Part shown: one piece after another, positions 51,464-61,518 of the stretch | Layout of the letters: each line of letters begins with the position of its first letter | Position numbering within the stretch: position 1 is the stretch's first letter | NCBI GenBank assembly: GCA_039962225.1 | Contig: JAMPKV010000007.1 | Coordinates: 124,001-188,000, forward strand | DNA length: 64,000 nucleotides | Direction of reading: 5' to 3' | DNA from: Microcoleus sp. AS-A8 | GTDB taxonomy: Bacteria; Cyanobacteriota; Cyanobacteriia; Cyanobacteriales; Coleofasciculaceae | Made by a program: the position numbers and the translations under genes | The notes under the pieces: generated by a model | The model's database searches: none | What the model saw: only the letters and a program-made list of their open reading frames with translations | What the model was told of the DNA's origin: nothing

Positions 51464-53911
51464 ATGCGTATTTCTTTGAATTGGCTTCGGGAACTGGTGG
51501 ACGTGACCCTAGCACCCGAAGAGTTAGCCGAAACCCTGACATTTGCAGGGTTTGAGGTAGAAGACATCGAAGACCTGCGAAAATTAGCGGATGGTGTGGT
51601 GGTGGGGAAGGTACTCGACGTACAGCCCCATCCCAACGCAGATAAGCTGAGGGTCTGTCAAGTGGATATTGGAGATCCCAATGGACCGTTGAATATTGTC
51701 TGTGGCGCGGCTAATGTCCGGGCGGAGGCTTATGTTCCGGTAGCCACCAGTGGCACTTACCTACCCGCGATCGATGTGAAAATTCGCGCCTCAAAACTGC
51801 GAGGCGTTCGTTCAGAAGGCATGATTTGTTCCCTAGCGGAAGTCGGCTTAGAAAAACAAGCCGAGGGCATTCACATCTTTGAGCAGGAAAATCTCCAGTT
51901 AGGGAGTGATGTGCGTCCTTTGCTGCACTTAGAAGATGTCATCCTCGATCTGACGGCAACGGCGAATCGCGCTGACGCCTTGAGTATGGTAGGGGTGGCG
52001 CGAGAAGTGGCGGCCTTGACGGGAGCTGCATTGAAGCTGCCACAAGCACCTGAACTTTCGCTCCCATCTGGGGGAGAAGGTTTGCATTTGAAAATCTCTG
52101 AGCCTGGTGCCTGTCCGGCTTACATGGGTACGGTGATCGAAGGGGTCAAAATTGAACCGTCCCCAGACTGGTTGCAACGGCGTTTACAAGCTGCTGGGGT
52201 GCGACCGATTAACAATGTGGTGGATGTGACAAACTATGTTTTGTTGGAATGGGGTCAGCCGCTACATGCCTTTGACCGCGATCGCCTTTTAGCCGTGGCT
52301 GGGAGCAATTCCCTCACCATCGGTGTTCGCCTCGCCACCCAAGGAGAATCCCTGAAAACGCTGGATGGTCAAACCCGAACCCTCCAACCCCAAACGTTGT
52401 TAATTACCGCGAACGACAAACCCGTTGCCCTCGCTGGGGTGATGGGAGGTGAAGACACGGAAGTTTACGAGGGCACTCAGAATATCGTTTTAGAAGCGGC
52501 GCTATTTGAGTCGGTGGCAATTCGCCGCTCTGCTCGCAGCCTTGGCTTACGCACTGAGGCATCTATCCGCTTCGAGCGGGGAGTGAATCAAGCGGAGTTC
52601 GGGATGGCGGCAAAAAGAGCGATCGCCCTGCTGACTGAGTTAGCTAGCGGCACCCTCACGTCACAATCCGTTGCCGACACACGGCCTGATCCCGCCACTT
52701 GGACACGCTCAATTGAGTTACGTCTTGACCGCATCAATCAGATTTTAGGTCCGGTGGAACTGGAAGACGAGATTGGCGAAATTATGCCAGAGGATGTTGA
52801 ACGTATCCTCACCGCCCTCGGCTGTCAATTGCAGCGCGGCAAAGACGAGGAATCTATTCAATGGAATGTCACCGTACCCCCTTACCGCTATCGGGACTTG
52901 GAGCGGGAAATTGACCTGATTGAGGAAGTGGCTCGTCTTTACGGTTACAACAACTTCTGTGAGGAACTGCCGGATAAGACGGAACCCGGTTATCTCTCCC
53001 TAGAACAGCAGTTAATGCGGCAACTGCGAGAAGCCTTCCGGGCGGGAGGATTGACAGAATTAGTGCAATACTCTTTGGTTAAGCCAACAGACGACAAGCA
53101 AATTTCTTTGGCCAATCCACTGTTGACCGAGTATTCTGCCCTACGTACCAATTTACTGTCTGGGTTGATTGATGCCTGTCAGTACAACTTGGAACAGGGT
53201 AACGGTGTCCTCAATGGGTTTGAGATCGGTCGAGTCTTCTGGCGGGAAGAGGAAGGTTTCCAAGAAGCTGACGCCGTCGCTGGGATTCTGGGCGGCGATC
53301 CCACGCAAGGCCGCTGGGTGAAAGGAGGACAGGAGTCCCCCATGACTTGGTATGAGGCCAAGGGGCTACTAGAGAGCGTATTTGAGCGCTTAGCTTTGAA
53401 GATTGAGTATCAACCCAATCGGCAAGACAATCGCTTTCATCCAGGACGCACGGCTTCCTTGTGGCTTCAGGGAGAAAGCTTGGGGAGATTTGGGCAGTTG
53501 CACCCCCAGTTGCGATCAGAATACGGCCTGCCAGATGCCATCTACGCCTTTGAGCTGGACTTAGATGTGCTTTTGGATGCTCTAGCTCAGGAAGCAAGCC
53601 TGACCCCTCGATTCAAGCCTTATCCCACATTCCCAGCCTCTGATCGAGATATTGCCTTTTTCGTACCGGAGAAAGTCTCTGTGGCGGAAATCGAACGCAC
53701 AACGATCAACGCGGGTAAGCCGTTATTAGAGTCGGTGCAAGTGTTTGATGAGTATCGCGGGGAATCGGTTCCTAAGGGACAGCGAAGTTTAGCGTTTAGG
53801 CTAGTTTATCGCGCAGGCGATCGCACCCTCGTTGCTGAAGAGGTGGAATCACTCCATCAAAAAGTGCGAGAATCTTTGGTGGAAAAATTCGGCGTCACCC
53901 TCAGAGTTTAA
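51464..53911 (+). CDS. pheT: phenylalanine--tRNA ligase beta subunit
   Basis: An 815-residue beta chain of the (alpha-beta)2 synthetase. Order: N-terminal and tRNA-binding EMAP/OB domain ([36 protein letters not shown]), B3/B4 editing domain ([11 protein letters not shown] precedes the B5 DNA-binding-like domain near 400-475), class II-like core (about 480-700, [29 protein letters not shown]) and the ferredoxin-fold anticodon-binding domain at the end ([18 protein letters not shown]). Full length. The alpha chain gene is elsewhere. Confidence 0.97.
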   Translation: MRISLNWLRELVDVTLAPEELAETLTFAGFEVEDIEDLRKLADGVVVGKVLDVQPHPNADKLRVCQVDIGDPNGPLNIVCGAANVRAEAYVPVATSGTYLPAIDVKIRASKLRGVRSEGMICSLAEVGLEKQAEGIHIFEQENLQLGSDVRPLLHLEDVILDLTATANRADALSMVGVAREVAALTGAALKLPQAPELSLPSGGEGLHLKISEPGACPAYMGTVIEGVKIEPSPDWLQRRLQAAGVRPINNVVDVTNYVLLEWGQPLHAFDRDRLLAVAGSNSLTIGVRLATQGESLKTLDGQTRTLQPQTLLITANDKPVALAGVMGGEDTEVYEGTQNIVLEAALFESVAIRRSARSLGLRTEASIRFERGVNQAEFGMAAKRAIALLTELASGTLTSQSVADTRPDPATWTRSIELRLDRINQILGPVELEDEIGEIMPEDVERILTALGCQLQRGKDEESIQWNVTVPPYRYRDLEREIDLIEEVARLYGYNNFCEELPDKTEPGYLSLEQQLMRQLREAFRAGGLTELVQYSLVKPTDDKQISLANPLLTEYSALRTNLLSGLIDACQYNLEQGNGVLNGFEIGRVFWREEEGFQEADAVAGILGGDPTQGRWVKGGQESPMTWYEAKGLLESVFERLALKIEYQPNRQDNRFHPGRTASLWLQGESLGRFGQLHPQLRSEYGLPDAIYAFELDLDVLLDALAQEASLTPRFKPYPTFPASDRDIAFFVPEKVSVAEIERTTINAGKPLLESVQVFDEYRGESVPKGQRSLAFRLVYRAGDRTLVAEEVESLHQKVRESLVEKFGVTLRV

Positions 53912-53969
53912 AAAGTTGATCTTGGTAATTGGTGATCATAGCGATTCTCGATTGGATGCGGCACACTCT

Positions 53970-54040
53970 GGCCTCTCCCTAACCCTCTCCTATGAGGAGA
54001 GGGAAGCGGATAATTTTGTTTACGAGAGAGGCTTTGATTC
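53970..54040. repeat. MITE-like repeat, copy 2
   Basis: gcctctccctaaccctctcc, then aggagagggaagcggataat and gagagaggctttga. It matches the reverse complement of copy 1 (35469-35550) with few differences. Confidence 0.75.
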
Positions 54041-54159
54041 TTACTCCCGTAACCCTAGTAGGCACCGGAGCGACTGGAGTCGAAGGTGAGGATGAGCAGG
54101 TTGGGGGTTAGGTTATTCTCATGTACAAGCACGTAACATCAGAAACGCTATAGTTTTTT

Positions 54160-54205
54160 ACCAATTACCAATTACCCATTACTAATTACCAATTACCCAT
54201 TATCA
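54160..54205. repeat. accaattacccattac tandem tract
   Basis: Short units of ttaccaattaccca and attactaattaccaat repeat up to three bases from the next start codon, so the ribosome site of that gene must lie within or be replaced by this tract. Confidence 0.65.
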
Positions 54206-54207
54206 CT

Positions 54208-54477
54208 ATGCCTAAATACGTACTGTGGGGAAGCTATTGCGAGGATGTTTTAGAAAAGCGTGCCCCTTACCGACAAGCTCATCTTGATGGTTTGGCGAAG
54301 CAAAAAGAGTCAGGCGTTTTAATTACAATTGGCCCGACCAAAGATGTAACTAAAGTCTTTGGGATCTATGAAGCAGAAGATAAAGCCACAGTGTGCCAGT
54401 TAGTTGAATCTGACCCATACTGGCAAAATGGGATTTGGACTGAATATGAGGTAAAAGAGTGGATTCAAGCGTTTTAA
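54208..54477 (+). CDS. YciI family protein
   Basis: An 89-residue YciI-like protein (dimeric alpha+beta barrel). Family features: MPKYVLWGSYCEDVLEKRAP, then HLDGLAKQKESGVLITIGP, with a conserved His and Asp, and the end DPYWQNGIWTEYEVKEW. YciI proteins resemble muconolactone isomerases; a few relatives act on small aromatic or dicarbonyl substrates, but most have no known function. No ordinary Shine-Dalgarno is visible because a repeat tract abuts the ATG. Confidence 0.88.
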   Translation: MPKYVLWGSYCEDVLEKRAPYRQAHLDGLAKQKESGVLITIGPTKDVTKVFGIYEAEDKATVCQLVESDPYWQNGIWTEYEVKEWIQAF

Positions 54478-54633
54478 GGACTATGAATCGGTCGAAAGAT
54501 AAAAAATATATTCTTCCCATCGATTATTTTCACTAAAGTGAAAGAACTCACTATTCCGGATTAGCCTTGACGATTACTGAACATAAGTCAAACTGTAGAA
54601 AAGTGTTGAGAATCATCAGTTGGCTGTATAAAA

Positions 54634-57246
54634 ATGTCGAGCGATCCCAAGTGGAAATTCTGGAAACCTAACCCAACCTCTCCTCCAACTCAACGAACAA
54701 AGCATCAGACAAAGACAGGGACTTCAACGTCCGCAGGGTTTGAGCGCTGGTTTAAGACAAATGGGTTGGGTCACCTGTTGGTTGGGGTCTGGGCGCTCTC
54801 AGGCGCGATCGCAACGGCTCTGAATGGGAGTCTGGTGCAATCGATGGAACGACAAGCCCAGACGTTGTTCTTCCAACTCCGAGGTTCAGTCCCAGCCCCA
54901 AACAACATTGTGATTTTAGCGATCGATGATGACTCCATGACTCAATGGCAGAATTCGTATCAGGTCGATCCTAAAAGCGCAGTGGACTTGGAGGCGATCA
55001 AAAATTGGCCTTGGAAACGCGAGGCATATGCCATTGCCATTGAGCGAGTCATGGCGGCTGGAGCAAAAGCTGTCGCGTTAGATATTGTTTTGGATCTTCC
55101 CAGCAGTTACGGTGAGGCAGACGATGCCGCATTGCAACGGGTACTGCAAAAGTATGCAGGTCGAGTCACCCTAGCCGCCAGTTACGAAGAAGATGAAACT
55201 CGACCGGGTGATTCGACTAAACTCCTCCAGCCTGGTTCTTTCCTTCAAACAAATCCAATGTCTGTTGGTTCAATTAACTATTTTATTGAGCCTAATGGCA
55301 GGATTCATCGTCACGGTAAGGAGTTTCCTAAACGTTTAGCGCAACAATATTCAGACCCCGAACTGGCAAAAGCCTTTGCTCAAATTGTTGCCACAGTTCC
55401 CTCGTTTGATGAGGCAATCTTACAAGCGGCTGGACTGCGTTACCCTCAACCGCAAGGTGACACAATTTTCTTCTATGGTTCCGCCAATAGCTTTGAGATT
55501 ATTCCATTCTGGAATGTCCTCGATCCCAGTAACTGGAATAGCTATCTCCAACAGGGACAGTATTTCAAAGACAAAATTGTCCTAATTGGGCCAACAGCAA
55601 CTTTATTGCAAGACTTTCACCCCACACCTTTTTCGGAAAGCTTGTGGTATCCCCAACGGATGAGTGGAGTGGAACTCCATGCCCATGCGATCGCCACCTT
55701 ACTACAGGGACGTTCCATTGCGGAAGCCATACCTAATCCCTCGCACAGAGGGATGTCCGTCTTCATCGGGGTTGTTGGGGCGGGATTTTTAATCACGAGA
55801 ATCAAGAACCTGCCAGTGCGCCTCGGATTAGCCGCAGGGGCGGTATTCGCCTGGGGAGGAATGAGTTATGCCTTGTTTGTTTATAGTCGTGTCATTTTAC
55901 CCACTAGCATTCCAGTATTAGCGATCGCACTCTCATCCCTCTCTTACGGCACCCTTGGCTCAATTCGGGATTATTTCAAGCAACTCAAAATCCGTCGCAC
56001 CATCAAGCAATACTCTTCCTCACCCATCGTTCGGGAAATGATCTCTCAGACGGACGAATTTGAAGGACTCTTGGAAGAGAGGGAACTGGATATGTTGGGC
56101 ACTCTTTTAGGTGGGCGCTACAAAACCATCGACCCACTCGGTTCGGGAGGATTTGGTAAGACCTGGATCGCAGAAGATACCCAACGCCCTGGTAATCCTC
56201 GATGCGTTGTTAAGGTACTCAGCCCTGCTAGTAATAATCCCAAAATGTGGGAACTCGCACGACGGTTATTTATCAAAGAAGCTGAAATTTTGGAGAAGCT
56301 GGGTCAACATGACCAAATCCCTCAACTGCTTGCTCATTTTGAAGAAGGTATCGAATTTTGTTTAGTTCAAGAATTGGTTGTTGGTCGTCCTCTAACCCAT
56401 GAACTGCCGATACTGGTGCCACTTTCTGAAGCCAAAGTCATTGAGATTTTGCAAGAGCTTTTAGTGGTTTTGAAATTTATTCACTCTCATGGAGTCATTC
56501 ACCGAGATATTAAACCCGACAACATTATCCGACGACAATCTGATGGCAAATTAGTTCTGATTGATTTTGGCGCTGTTAAAGAACTCAATATTCAATTAAC
56601 CGAGGGTGAACAACAAACGGAATTAACGATAGGAATTGGCACAAAAGGTTATATGCCTAACGAACAAGCCGCAGGCAATCCAAAATACAATAGCGACATT
56701 TATGCTCTGGGCATGATTGCGATCCAAGCCTTGACTCTAACTCATCCTGCTCACTTGCCGTCTAGCCCTGTAACCGGAGAAGTCATGTGGGAGGATCAAA
56801 CAACCGTTAACCCTAAATTGGCAGCGATTATCAAGAAAATGGTTCGTTACAATTTCCGCGCTCGCTATCAGTCTGCAACAGAGGTATTGGAAGCGCTAAA
56901 ACCCTTGAGTGCAGCGTTGCCTCCAAATTTATCTAACAGTTCTAAGGTCAAGGATAAAGCACGTAGTAACTCTTCCTCCTCAGAGGATACTCCCTTGCAG
57001 AATCCTCGCGATTCAACACATATATGGTCTGAGGCGGCTACACCTCAAGATGTGCAGGATTCAACACATATATGGTCTGACGCGGCTACACCTCAAGATG
57101 TGCAGGATTCAACACATATATGGTCTGACGCGGCTACACCCCAAGACGATGCAGAAGACTCGACACATATATGGTCTGACGCGACTACACCGCAAGACGA
57201 TGCAGAAGACTCGACAATGTCTAAAAAGGATCAGGCTGAAGAATGA
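54634..57246 (+). CDS. CHASE2-domain Ser/Thr protein kinase
   Basis: An 870-residue transmembrane receptor kinase. Residues about 45-65 are the first membrane helix. CHASE2 (about 80-370: IVILAIDDDSMTQW, KAVALDIVLD, VLIGPTATLLQDFHPTP) lies outside the membrane. Three hydrophobic segments follow (about 375-450). The kinase domain is about 490-760: LGSGGFGKTW, Lys in CVVKVLSPAS, VIHRDIKPDNIIRR, LIDFGAVKEL, GTKGYMPNEQ. The C-terminal tail is Ser-rich, then four tandem DSTHIWSDAATPQD units. All catalytic residues are present. The ligand is unknown. Confidence 0.93.
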   Translation: MSSDPKWKFWKPNPTSPPTQRTKHQTKTGTSTSAGFERWFKTNGLGHLLVGVWALSGAIATALNGSLVQSMERQAQTLFFQLRGSVPAPNNIVILAIDDDSMTQWQNSYQVDPKSAVDLEAIKNWPWKREAYAIAIERVMAAGAKAVALDIVLDLPSSYGEADDAALQRVLQKYAGRVTLAASYEEDETRPGDSTKLLQPGSFLQTNPMSVGSINYFIEPNGRIHRHGKEFPKRLAQQYSDPELAKAFAQIVATVPSFDEAILQAAGLRYPQPQGDTIFFYGSANSFEIIPFWNVLDPSNWNSYLQQGQYFKDKIVLIGPTATLLQDFHPTPFSESLWYPQRMSGVELHAHAIATLLQGRSIAEAIPNPSHRGMSVFIGVVGAGFLITRIKNLPVRLGLAAGAVFAWGGMSYALFVYSRVILPTSIPVLAIALSSLSYGTLGSIRDYFKQLKIRRTIKQYSSSPIVREMISQTDEFEGLLEERELDMLGTLLGGRYKTIDPLGSGGFGKTWIAEDTQRPGNPRCVVKVLSPASNNPKMWELARRLFIKEAEILEKLGQHDQIPQLLAHFEEGIEFCLVQELVVGRPLTHELPILVPLSEAKVIEILQELLVVLKFIHSHGVIHRDIKPDNIIRRQSDGKLVLIDFGAVKELNIQLTEGEQQTELTIGIGTKGYMPNEQAAGNPKYNSDIYALGMIAIQALTLTHPAHLPSSPVTGEVMWEDQTTVNPKLAAIIKKMVRYNFRARYQSATEVLEALKPLSAALPPNLSNSSKVKDKARSNSSSSEDTPLQNPRDSTHIWSEAATPQDVQDSTHIWSDAATPQDVQDSTHIWSDAATPQDDAEDSTHIWSDATTPQDDAEDSTMSKKDQAEE
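57010..57219 (+). repeat. 48/51-bp tandem repeat at the kinase C-terminus
   Basis: Units start gattcaacacatatatgg at 57010, 57058, 57106 and 57157 (lengths 48, 48, 51, 51) plus a partial fifth. They encode DSTHIWSDAATPQDVQ or the DDAE-ended form. Recent copies are almost identical, so copy number may vary among strains. Confidence 0.85.
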
Positions 57247-57453
57247 TCAAAGAAACATGACGAGAATTTCTCCCAATCTCCCAAGCTCCTACTTAGGAAT
57301 AAAATCTCAGCGTCTATGACAGCTATCACCTAACCCAACGATAATCATCACCAATTCTCAAAGCCTTTGATCACCTGTCGTTCAGGATAAATCGTAGATA
57401 TTTAGGCTACGAGCAGTTGAGCCGTAATTTAGCTGCTTTTGGAGGAGTTGGTG

Positions 57454-57597
57454 ATGCTTGAAAAAATACTTTTATCCATTACAATCACGTTTTCGCTCTA
57501 TGTATCAGCACAATCGGGTGAACTCAATAAAACCCCAATGTTTTCAGTTGTAGAAAAGCCAATCATCTCAGCGCCAACGATGAGCGAGTGGCGCTAG
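57454..57597 (+). CDS. small putative secreted peptide, 47 aa
   Basis: A 47-residue frame with strong expression signals: GGAGGAG at 57441-57447 sits seven bases ahead of ATG. MLEKILLSITITFSLYVSAQ has the charge and hydrophobic core of a signal peptide, with cleavage likely after VSA. The mature peptide would be about 28 residues (QSGELNKTPMF... ending APTMSEWR). I recognise no family. It stands between two oppositely oriented kinase-fold genes. Confidence 0.5.
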   Translation: MLEKILLSITITFSLYVSAQSGELNKTPMFSVVEKPIISAPTMSEWR

Positions 57598-57685
57598 TTC
57601 TTCAGAAATTAGCAGATAATAAGGATTCATAGAACGAAAGAAGCCCCTATGCCTAAAATTACGGTTAGGCTATGAGCTTTGGAGA

Positions 57686-59482
57686 CTATTGTTGAAGTTT
57701 TTTGAGCTGAAACTGAGCATCGTTATAGCCACCAATCCTGCCATTATTTAAAAAGAGTCTGGAAGCTTCCTGAAAATCGGTGATCGCTTCCGACTTATTG
57801 CCTACCGCCACATGAGTTAAGGCTCGACCATAGTAAGCAAAAGCATTTTTGGGATTAAGCCGAATCGCATCGGTGTAATCGGCGATCGCACCTTGCTCAT
57901 CTCCTAAATCCCGGCGAGCATCCGCTCGATTACTATAAGCAATACTATTATTAGAATTCAGCCGGATTGCTTGGGTGTAATCTTCCAGCGCGCCTTGCTT
58001 ATCTTCTAAATTGCGGCGAATATCTCCGCGATTACTATAAGCCGTGTCGTTATTCGGATTAAACCGAATTGCTTGAGAGCAATCTTGGAGGGCATTTTGA
58101 TAATCTTTCAGATTGAAGTAAGCAATACACCGATTATTATAAGGTTCGTCCTTGTTGGGATTAAGGGCAATGGCCTGGGTACAATCGACGATCGCATCCT
58201 GATAAGCGCTCAGATTTAACCGCGCACTACAGCGATTGGTATAAGCTGCCGCATTCTTGGGATCGGATTCGATGGCTTGGGTGTAATCTTCCACCGCTCC
58301 TCCATAATCTCCCAACAGAAATCTGGCTCTGCCTCGACTGTAATAAGCCTGAGCATTCTTCGGTTCTAATTCCAGCGCTTTGGTATAGTCCTCCATCGCC
58401 TCCCGTTGCTCACCGGCCTCAGAGCGCGCTAGTCCCCTAGAAACGTAAGCCTTAGCCTCCTTGGGATTGAGTCGAATCACCTGATTGAGGTCTTCAATCG
58501 CCGCTCGATAATTTTTCAGTTCAAAGTAAGTAATACCCCGTTTATAGTAGGCATCGGCATCATTTGGCTGTAGGCGAATTAAGTGGTCAAAATCCTCAAT
58601 TGCGCCTTGCCAATCTTGCAAATCGTAACGGGCAAGCCCCCGATTATAATAAGCCCCCGCTTTATTTGGTTCGAGACGAATCATCTGGCTGTAATCTTCA
58701 ATTGCCGCCTTATAATCGCCTAAATCGTAGTGAGCATTTCCCCGGTTGCCATAAGCTAAGGGATCGTTTGGATTGAGGCGAATAGCCTGGTCAAAATCCT
58801 GAATCGCTCCTCGGCGATCCTCTTTCTTCAGTTTTTCAACACCTTGGTTGTAATAAGATTTGGCATTGGTCTGATTTTGACTTTGAAGCAATACTATGAA
58901 TCCCGCAACAAGCGCTAGAACGGCTCCCCCTGCCAGAATCAGCCAGAGGAGTTTGCGAAACCGAGGTTTTTTCGGATGAGGAGCAGGGGGAGGAGGGGGA
59001 GGAGGGGGAGACGGCTGTACACTGTCAATCTCTGTATCGGGTGCTTCTGGGGGAGAGGCAGGTGTCGGTGATTGTCTGTGTGTCGGCGTATTGGTCGAAC
59101 CCAACATCTTGAACATTTCTTGTAACCGAAGAACGCCTTGGTCTTCCGATTGCAGAGAACTGGATTCGGTTTGCGAGTTTAAGGGATGACCCGGAACATA
59201 TTCTTCCACCAAATAAAACTTTTGGTCTTCCACAAAATAATCTAATATCTCGGAAGACGGATGATTTTGTGCCAATCGATCCAAAACATCTGGCTTCCGT
59301 TCGAGCAAAAATTGCAGACGGGTCAAGGCAATCGAGTTTTTCTTGGGCAGCTTTAACTGTCTAATTACACAAACCGGAAAATCGGGATGGTGAATATCTG
59401 CCGCCAGATAGATGAGTCCCGAAGTCCCTGAGCCTAAAACCCTAACGATGCGATAACGATTATTTAAAACCTGATTGATCAT
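57686..59482 (-). CDS. kinase N-lobe pseudokinase fused to TPR repeats
   Basis: A 598-residue protein. Residues 1-110 match the N-lobe of the cyanobacterial Ser/Thr kinases in this window (YRIVRVLGSGTSGLIYLA; EDQKFYLVEEYVPGHPL), but the invariant Lys is Arg (VCVIRQLKLP), and the catalytic loop, DFG and the whole C-lobe are missing. A Ser/Pro-rich linker (PSPPPPPPPPAP near 160) leads to one membrane helix (about 175-200, LLWLILAGGAVLALVAGFIV). Residues about 210-590 are eleven TPR units (e.g. AYYNRGLARYDLQDWQGAIED). Catalysis is excluded; it may act as a membrane-bound scaffold. Confidence 0.9.
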   Translation of the reverse strand: MINQVLNNRYRIVRVLGSGTSGLIYLAADIHHPDFPVCVIRQLKLPKKNSIALTRLQFLLERKPDVLDRLAQNHPSSEILDYFVEDQKFYLVEEYVPGHPLNSQTESSSLQSEDQGVLRLQEMFKMLGSTNTPTHRQSPTPASPPEAPDTEIDSVQPSPPPPPPPPAPHPKKPRFRKLLWLILAGGAVLALVAGFIVLLQSQNQTNAKSYYNQGVEKLKKEDRRGAIQDFDQAIRLNPNDPLAYGNRGNAHYDLGDYKAAIEDYSQMIRLEPNKAGAYYNRGLARYDLQDWQGAIEDFDHLIRLQPNDADAYYKRGITYFELKNYRAAIEDLNQVIRLNPKEAKAYVSRGLARSEAGEQREAMEDYTKALELEPKNAQAYYSRGRARFLLGDYGGAVEDYTQAIESDPKNAAAYTNRCSARLNLSAYQDAIVDCTQAIALNPNKDEPYNNRCIAYFNLKDYQNALQDCSQAIRFNPNNDTAYSNRGDIRRNLEDKQGALEDYTQAIRLNSNNSIAYSNRADARRDLGDEQGAIADYTDAIRLNPKNAFAYYGRALTHVAVGNKSEAITDFQEASRLFLNNGRIGGYNDAQFQLKKLQQ

Positions 59483-59653
59483 GACTTCGTCAGTCCCCCG
59501 CCCCTACTTAAGCGATTGTACGAGAGAAAACGATTGGGCTAGAATCTCAGGTGACACGCTCAAGGGTTGCTGCCATACGCCTTAAACATACCAAATTCAA
59601 AGTACAAACCTCCTGTAGGAAGAGGCTTTTGTGTTTTTTTTACTGAATTTTGC

Positions 59654-60460
59654 TTAATTTTGGATTTTAGGGTGTGCTACCGCTGATAAAACATGATGTA
59701 ACTGAACGACATCCCCAATCACGGCGATCGCAGGAGCTTCAAATTGTGTCTCCTCCACTTGGGCGACAATCGTTCCCAAACTGCCGAATAGTTCTTCCTG
59801 ATCGGGTCGCGTTCCCCAACGAATGAGTCCAACTGGCGTCTGGTCACTCAATCCCGCTTCCCTGAGTTCGCTAACAATGTAGGGTAAATTGTGAACCCCC
59901 ATATAAATCACAATCGTTTCTGAGCCATGGGCGATCGCACTCCAATTTACTTTGGGGCGATACTTTCCTGCCGACTCATGACCCGTGACAAATGTCACGG
60001 AGGAACTATAAGCACGATGGGTTAAAGGAATTCCGGCATAAGCTGGAGCGGCAATTCCCGAAGTCACTCCAGGCACCACTTCCACCGCTACCCCTGCCTG
60101 TAATAAATCCTCCATCTCTTCGCCGCCGCGCCCGAATACAAATGGATCACCTCCCTTAAGTCGCACTACCACTGCATGGGACTGCGCCTTTTCAATCAAT
60201 AGCTGCGTCGTCTCCTCCTGAAACTTAGAATGACGCCCTTTGCGCTTCCCCGCATCAATTTTTTCAGCTTGGGGATTAATCATGGCTAAAATTAGGGGAC
60301 TAACCAGAGCGTCATAAATCACCACATCCGCACACTCCAACAATCCCTTCCCTTTCAGCGTCATCAGCCCAGGGTCTCCTGGCCCTGCACCCACCAGATA
60401 AACCTTACCCAAAACTCTGTTCCTCTCTACCTCTGTGCTGTCTGTGACTCTGTGGTTCAT
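59654..60460 (-). CDS. cobA: uroporphyrinogen-III C-methyltransferase
   Basis: A 268-residue SAM-dependent methylase making precorrin-2 from uroporphyrinogen III, at the branch to siroheme and cobalamin. [20 protein letters not shown] is the SAM-binding start; [18 protein letters not shown] and [24 protein letters not shown] are SUMT signatures. TIVIYMGV follows. The start codon overlaps the cbiX stop by 4 bp (60457-60460), so the two are translationally coupled. No fused CysG-type domain is present. Confidence 0.95.
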   Translation of the reverse strand: MNHRVTDSTEVERNRVLGKVYLVGAGPGDPGLMTLKGKGLLECADVVIYDALVSPLILAMINPQAEKIDAGKRKGRHSKFQEETTQLLIEKAQSHAVVVRLKGGDPFVFGRGGEEMEDLLQAGVAVEVVPGVTSGIAAPAYAGIPLTHRAYSSSVTFVTGHESAGKYRPKVNWSAIAHGSETIVIYMGVHNLPYIVSELREAGLSDQTPVGLIRWGTRPDQEELFGSLGTIVAQVEETQFEAPAIAVIGDVVQLHHVLSAVAHPKIQN

Positions 60461-61410
60461 GGCTCAATCAAATCCACAATCAAATTTGCCAATATATCAC
60501 TTGTGCCAATCGGCTCACCCAAAGTTAGTTTTACGGTAGGAAACTCGGTCTGTAAAATGTCAAGCTTTTGTGCGATCGCATCCGTAATTCCCCCTGGAAA
60601 AAGAAAGTAAGGCAAAATCCCAATTCGCTTGTGACCCCTTGCCACCAAAACTTTAATCTGCTCCTCCAGCGTTGGCTGTACCGACCAGTAAGCCGCCACT
60701 GCGCCCAATTCCCGTGCCACAGCCTCTACCGGCTGATTCCCACCCACACGTCGGCTCCCATGAGATAACAAAATCTTAGCGTCCGTGTCTACCCCGGACC
60801 ATTGGCTAACCAACAGTCTGCCTAAACCGGGGTGATCACCAACGTGAGGGCGCATGTTGAGTACCACCGCTTCACCCAAATCTCGCTGTGCCAGCGCCAC
60901 TTCTGCGGGGATATCCTCCCTCACATGCACTCCTGGTAGCAGAAATAACGGCAATAACTGGATCTGATTGCAAGCACCCGCAACAGCCGTCCTGGCAAAT
61001 TGCCGAATTTGCTCGTGTAATGGAGTATCAGCCAGTTCCAAGGTCGCTGTCCCTACGAGGGGATACTGACACTTACGACTCACCACTGTTGGCGTTACTG
61101 GCTTGGCTTCAGCTCGTTGTAAGACGCGATTCGCCTGGAAAGACCCATCGCGATTTCTAGGCAATAACTCTTGATTAGGGACTAAGGGCTGGGATAAGGG
61201 GGAGTTCAGGAAATGCATATACTGGATACCCCCTGGTTCTCCTTGTCGCCAGCGCCTAGTTTCCAACTGAGAGCGTACTTGCTCCGCCAATCTTTCCATA
61301 GCCTGATGGGGGCGCGGATCGCGACTACCATGAGAAATTAGGAGATAAGCCGATGATAATGGCAATGCTATCTTTAAAATTTTTAATTCACCTCGTACAA
61401 TTGTAAGCAC
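60457..61410 (-). CDS. sirohydrochlorin chelatase-type protein, two CbiX domains
   Basis: A 317-residue CbiX/SirB-type chelatase, expected to insert Co2+ or Fe2+ into sirohydrochlorin. Two CbiX half-domains are seen: AYLLISHGSRDPRPHQAM early, with LLPLFLLPGVHVREDIPAEV, and ILLSHGSRRVGGN with IGILPYFLFPGGITDAIA. The His of each SHGSR and the HVRED His are metal ligands. Between about residues 50 and 115 there is a long extra segment (QPLVPNQELLPRNRDG) not needed by the fold. The start is GTG at 61410. It overlaps cobA by 4 bp, supporting a joint siroheme/cobalamin role. Confidence 0.9.
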   Translation of the reverse strand: MLTIVRGELKILKIALPLSSAYLLISHGSRDPRPHQAMERLAEQVRSQLETRRWRQGEPGGIQYMHFLNSPLSQPLVPNQELLPRNRDGSFQANRVLQRAEAKPVTPTVVSRKCQYPLVGTATLELADTPLHEQIRQFARTAVAGACNQIQLLPLFLLPGVHVREDIPAEVALAQRDLGEAVVLNMRPHVGDHPGLGRLLVSQWSGVDTDAKILLSHGSRRVGGNQPVEAVARELGAVAAYWSVQPTLEEQIKVLVARGHKRIGILPYFLFPGGITDAIAQKLDILQTEFPTVKLTLGEPIGTSDILANLIVDLIEP

Positions 61411-61451
61411 TATTATTAGTAATTCTGTATCAAAGACTTCTAATTGAGCGC

Positions 61452-61500
61452 AAAGCCGGAAAAGTCAGGGAAGTATGAATCCCCTGACTTTTCCGGCTTC
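61452..61500 (-). terminator. strong terminator of the Mn catalase gene
   Basis: agccggaaaagtcaggg (61454-61470) and ccctgacttttccggct (61482-61498) form a perfect 17-bp stem. It lies 20 bases past the catalase stop on the minus strand with a short TTT after it. Confidence 0.8.
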
Positions 61501-61518
61501 TATAGGAGGAGTTAGCGA

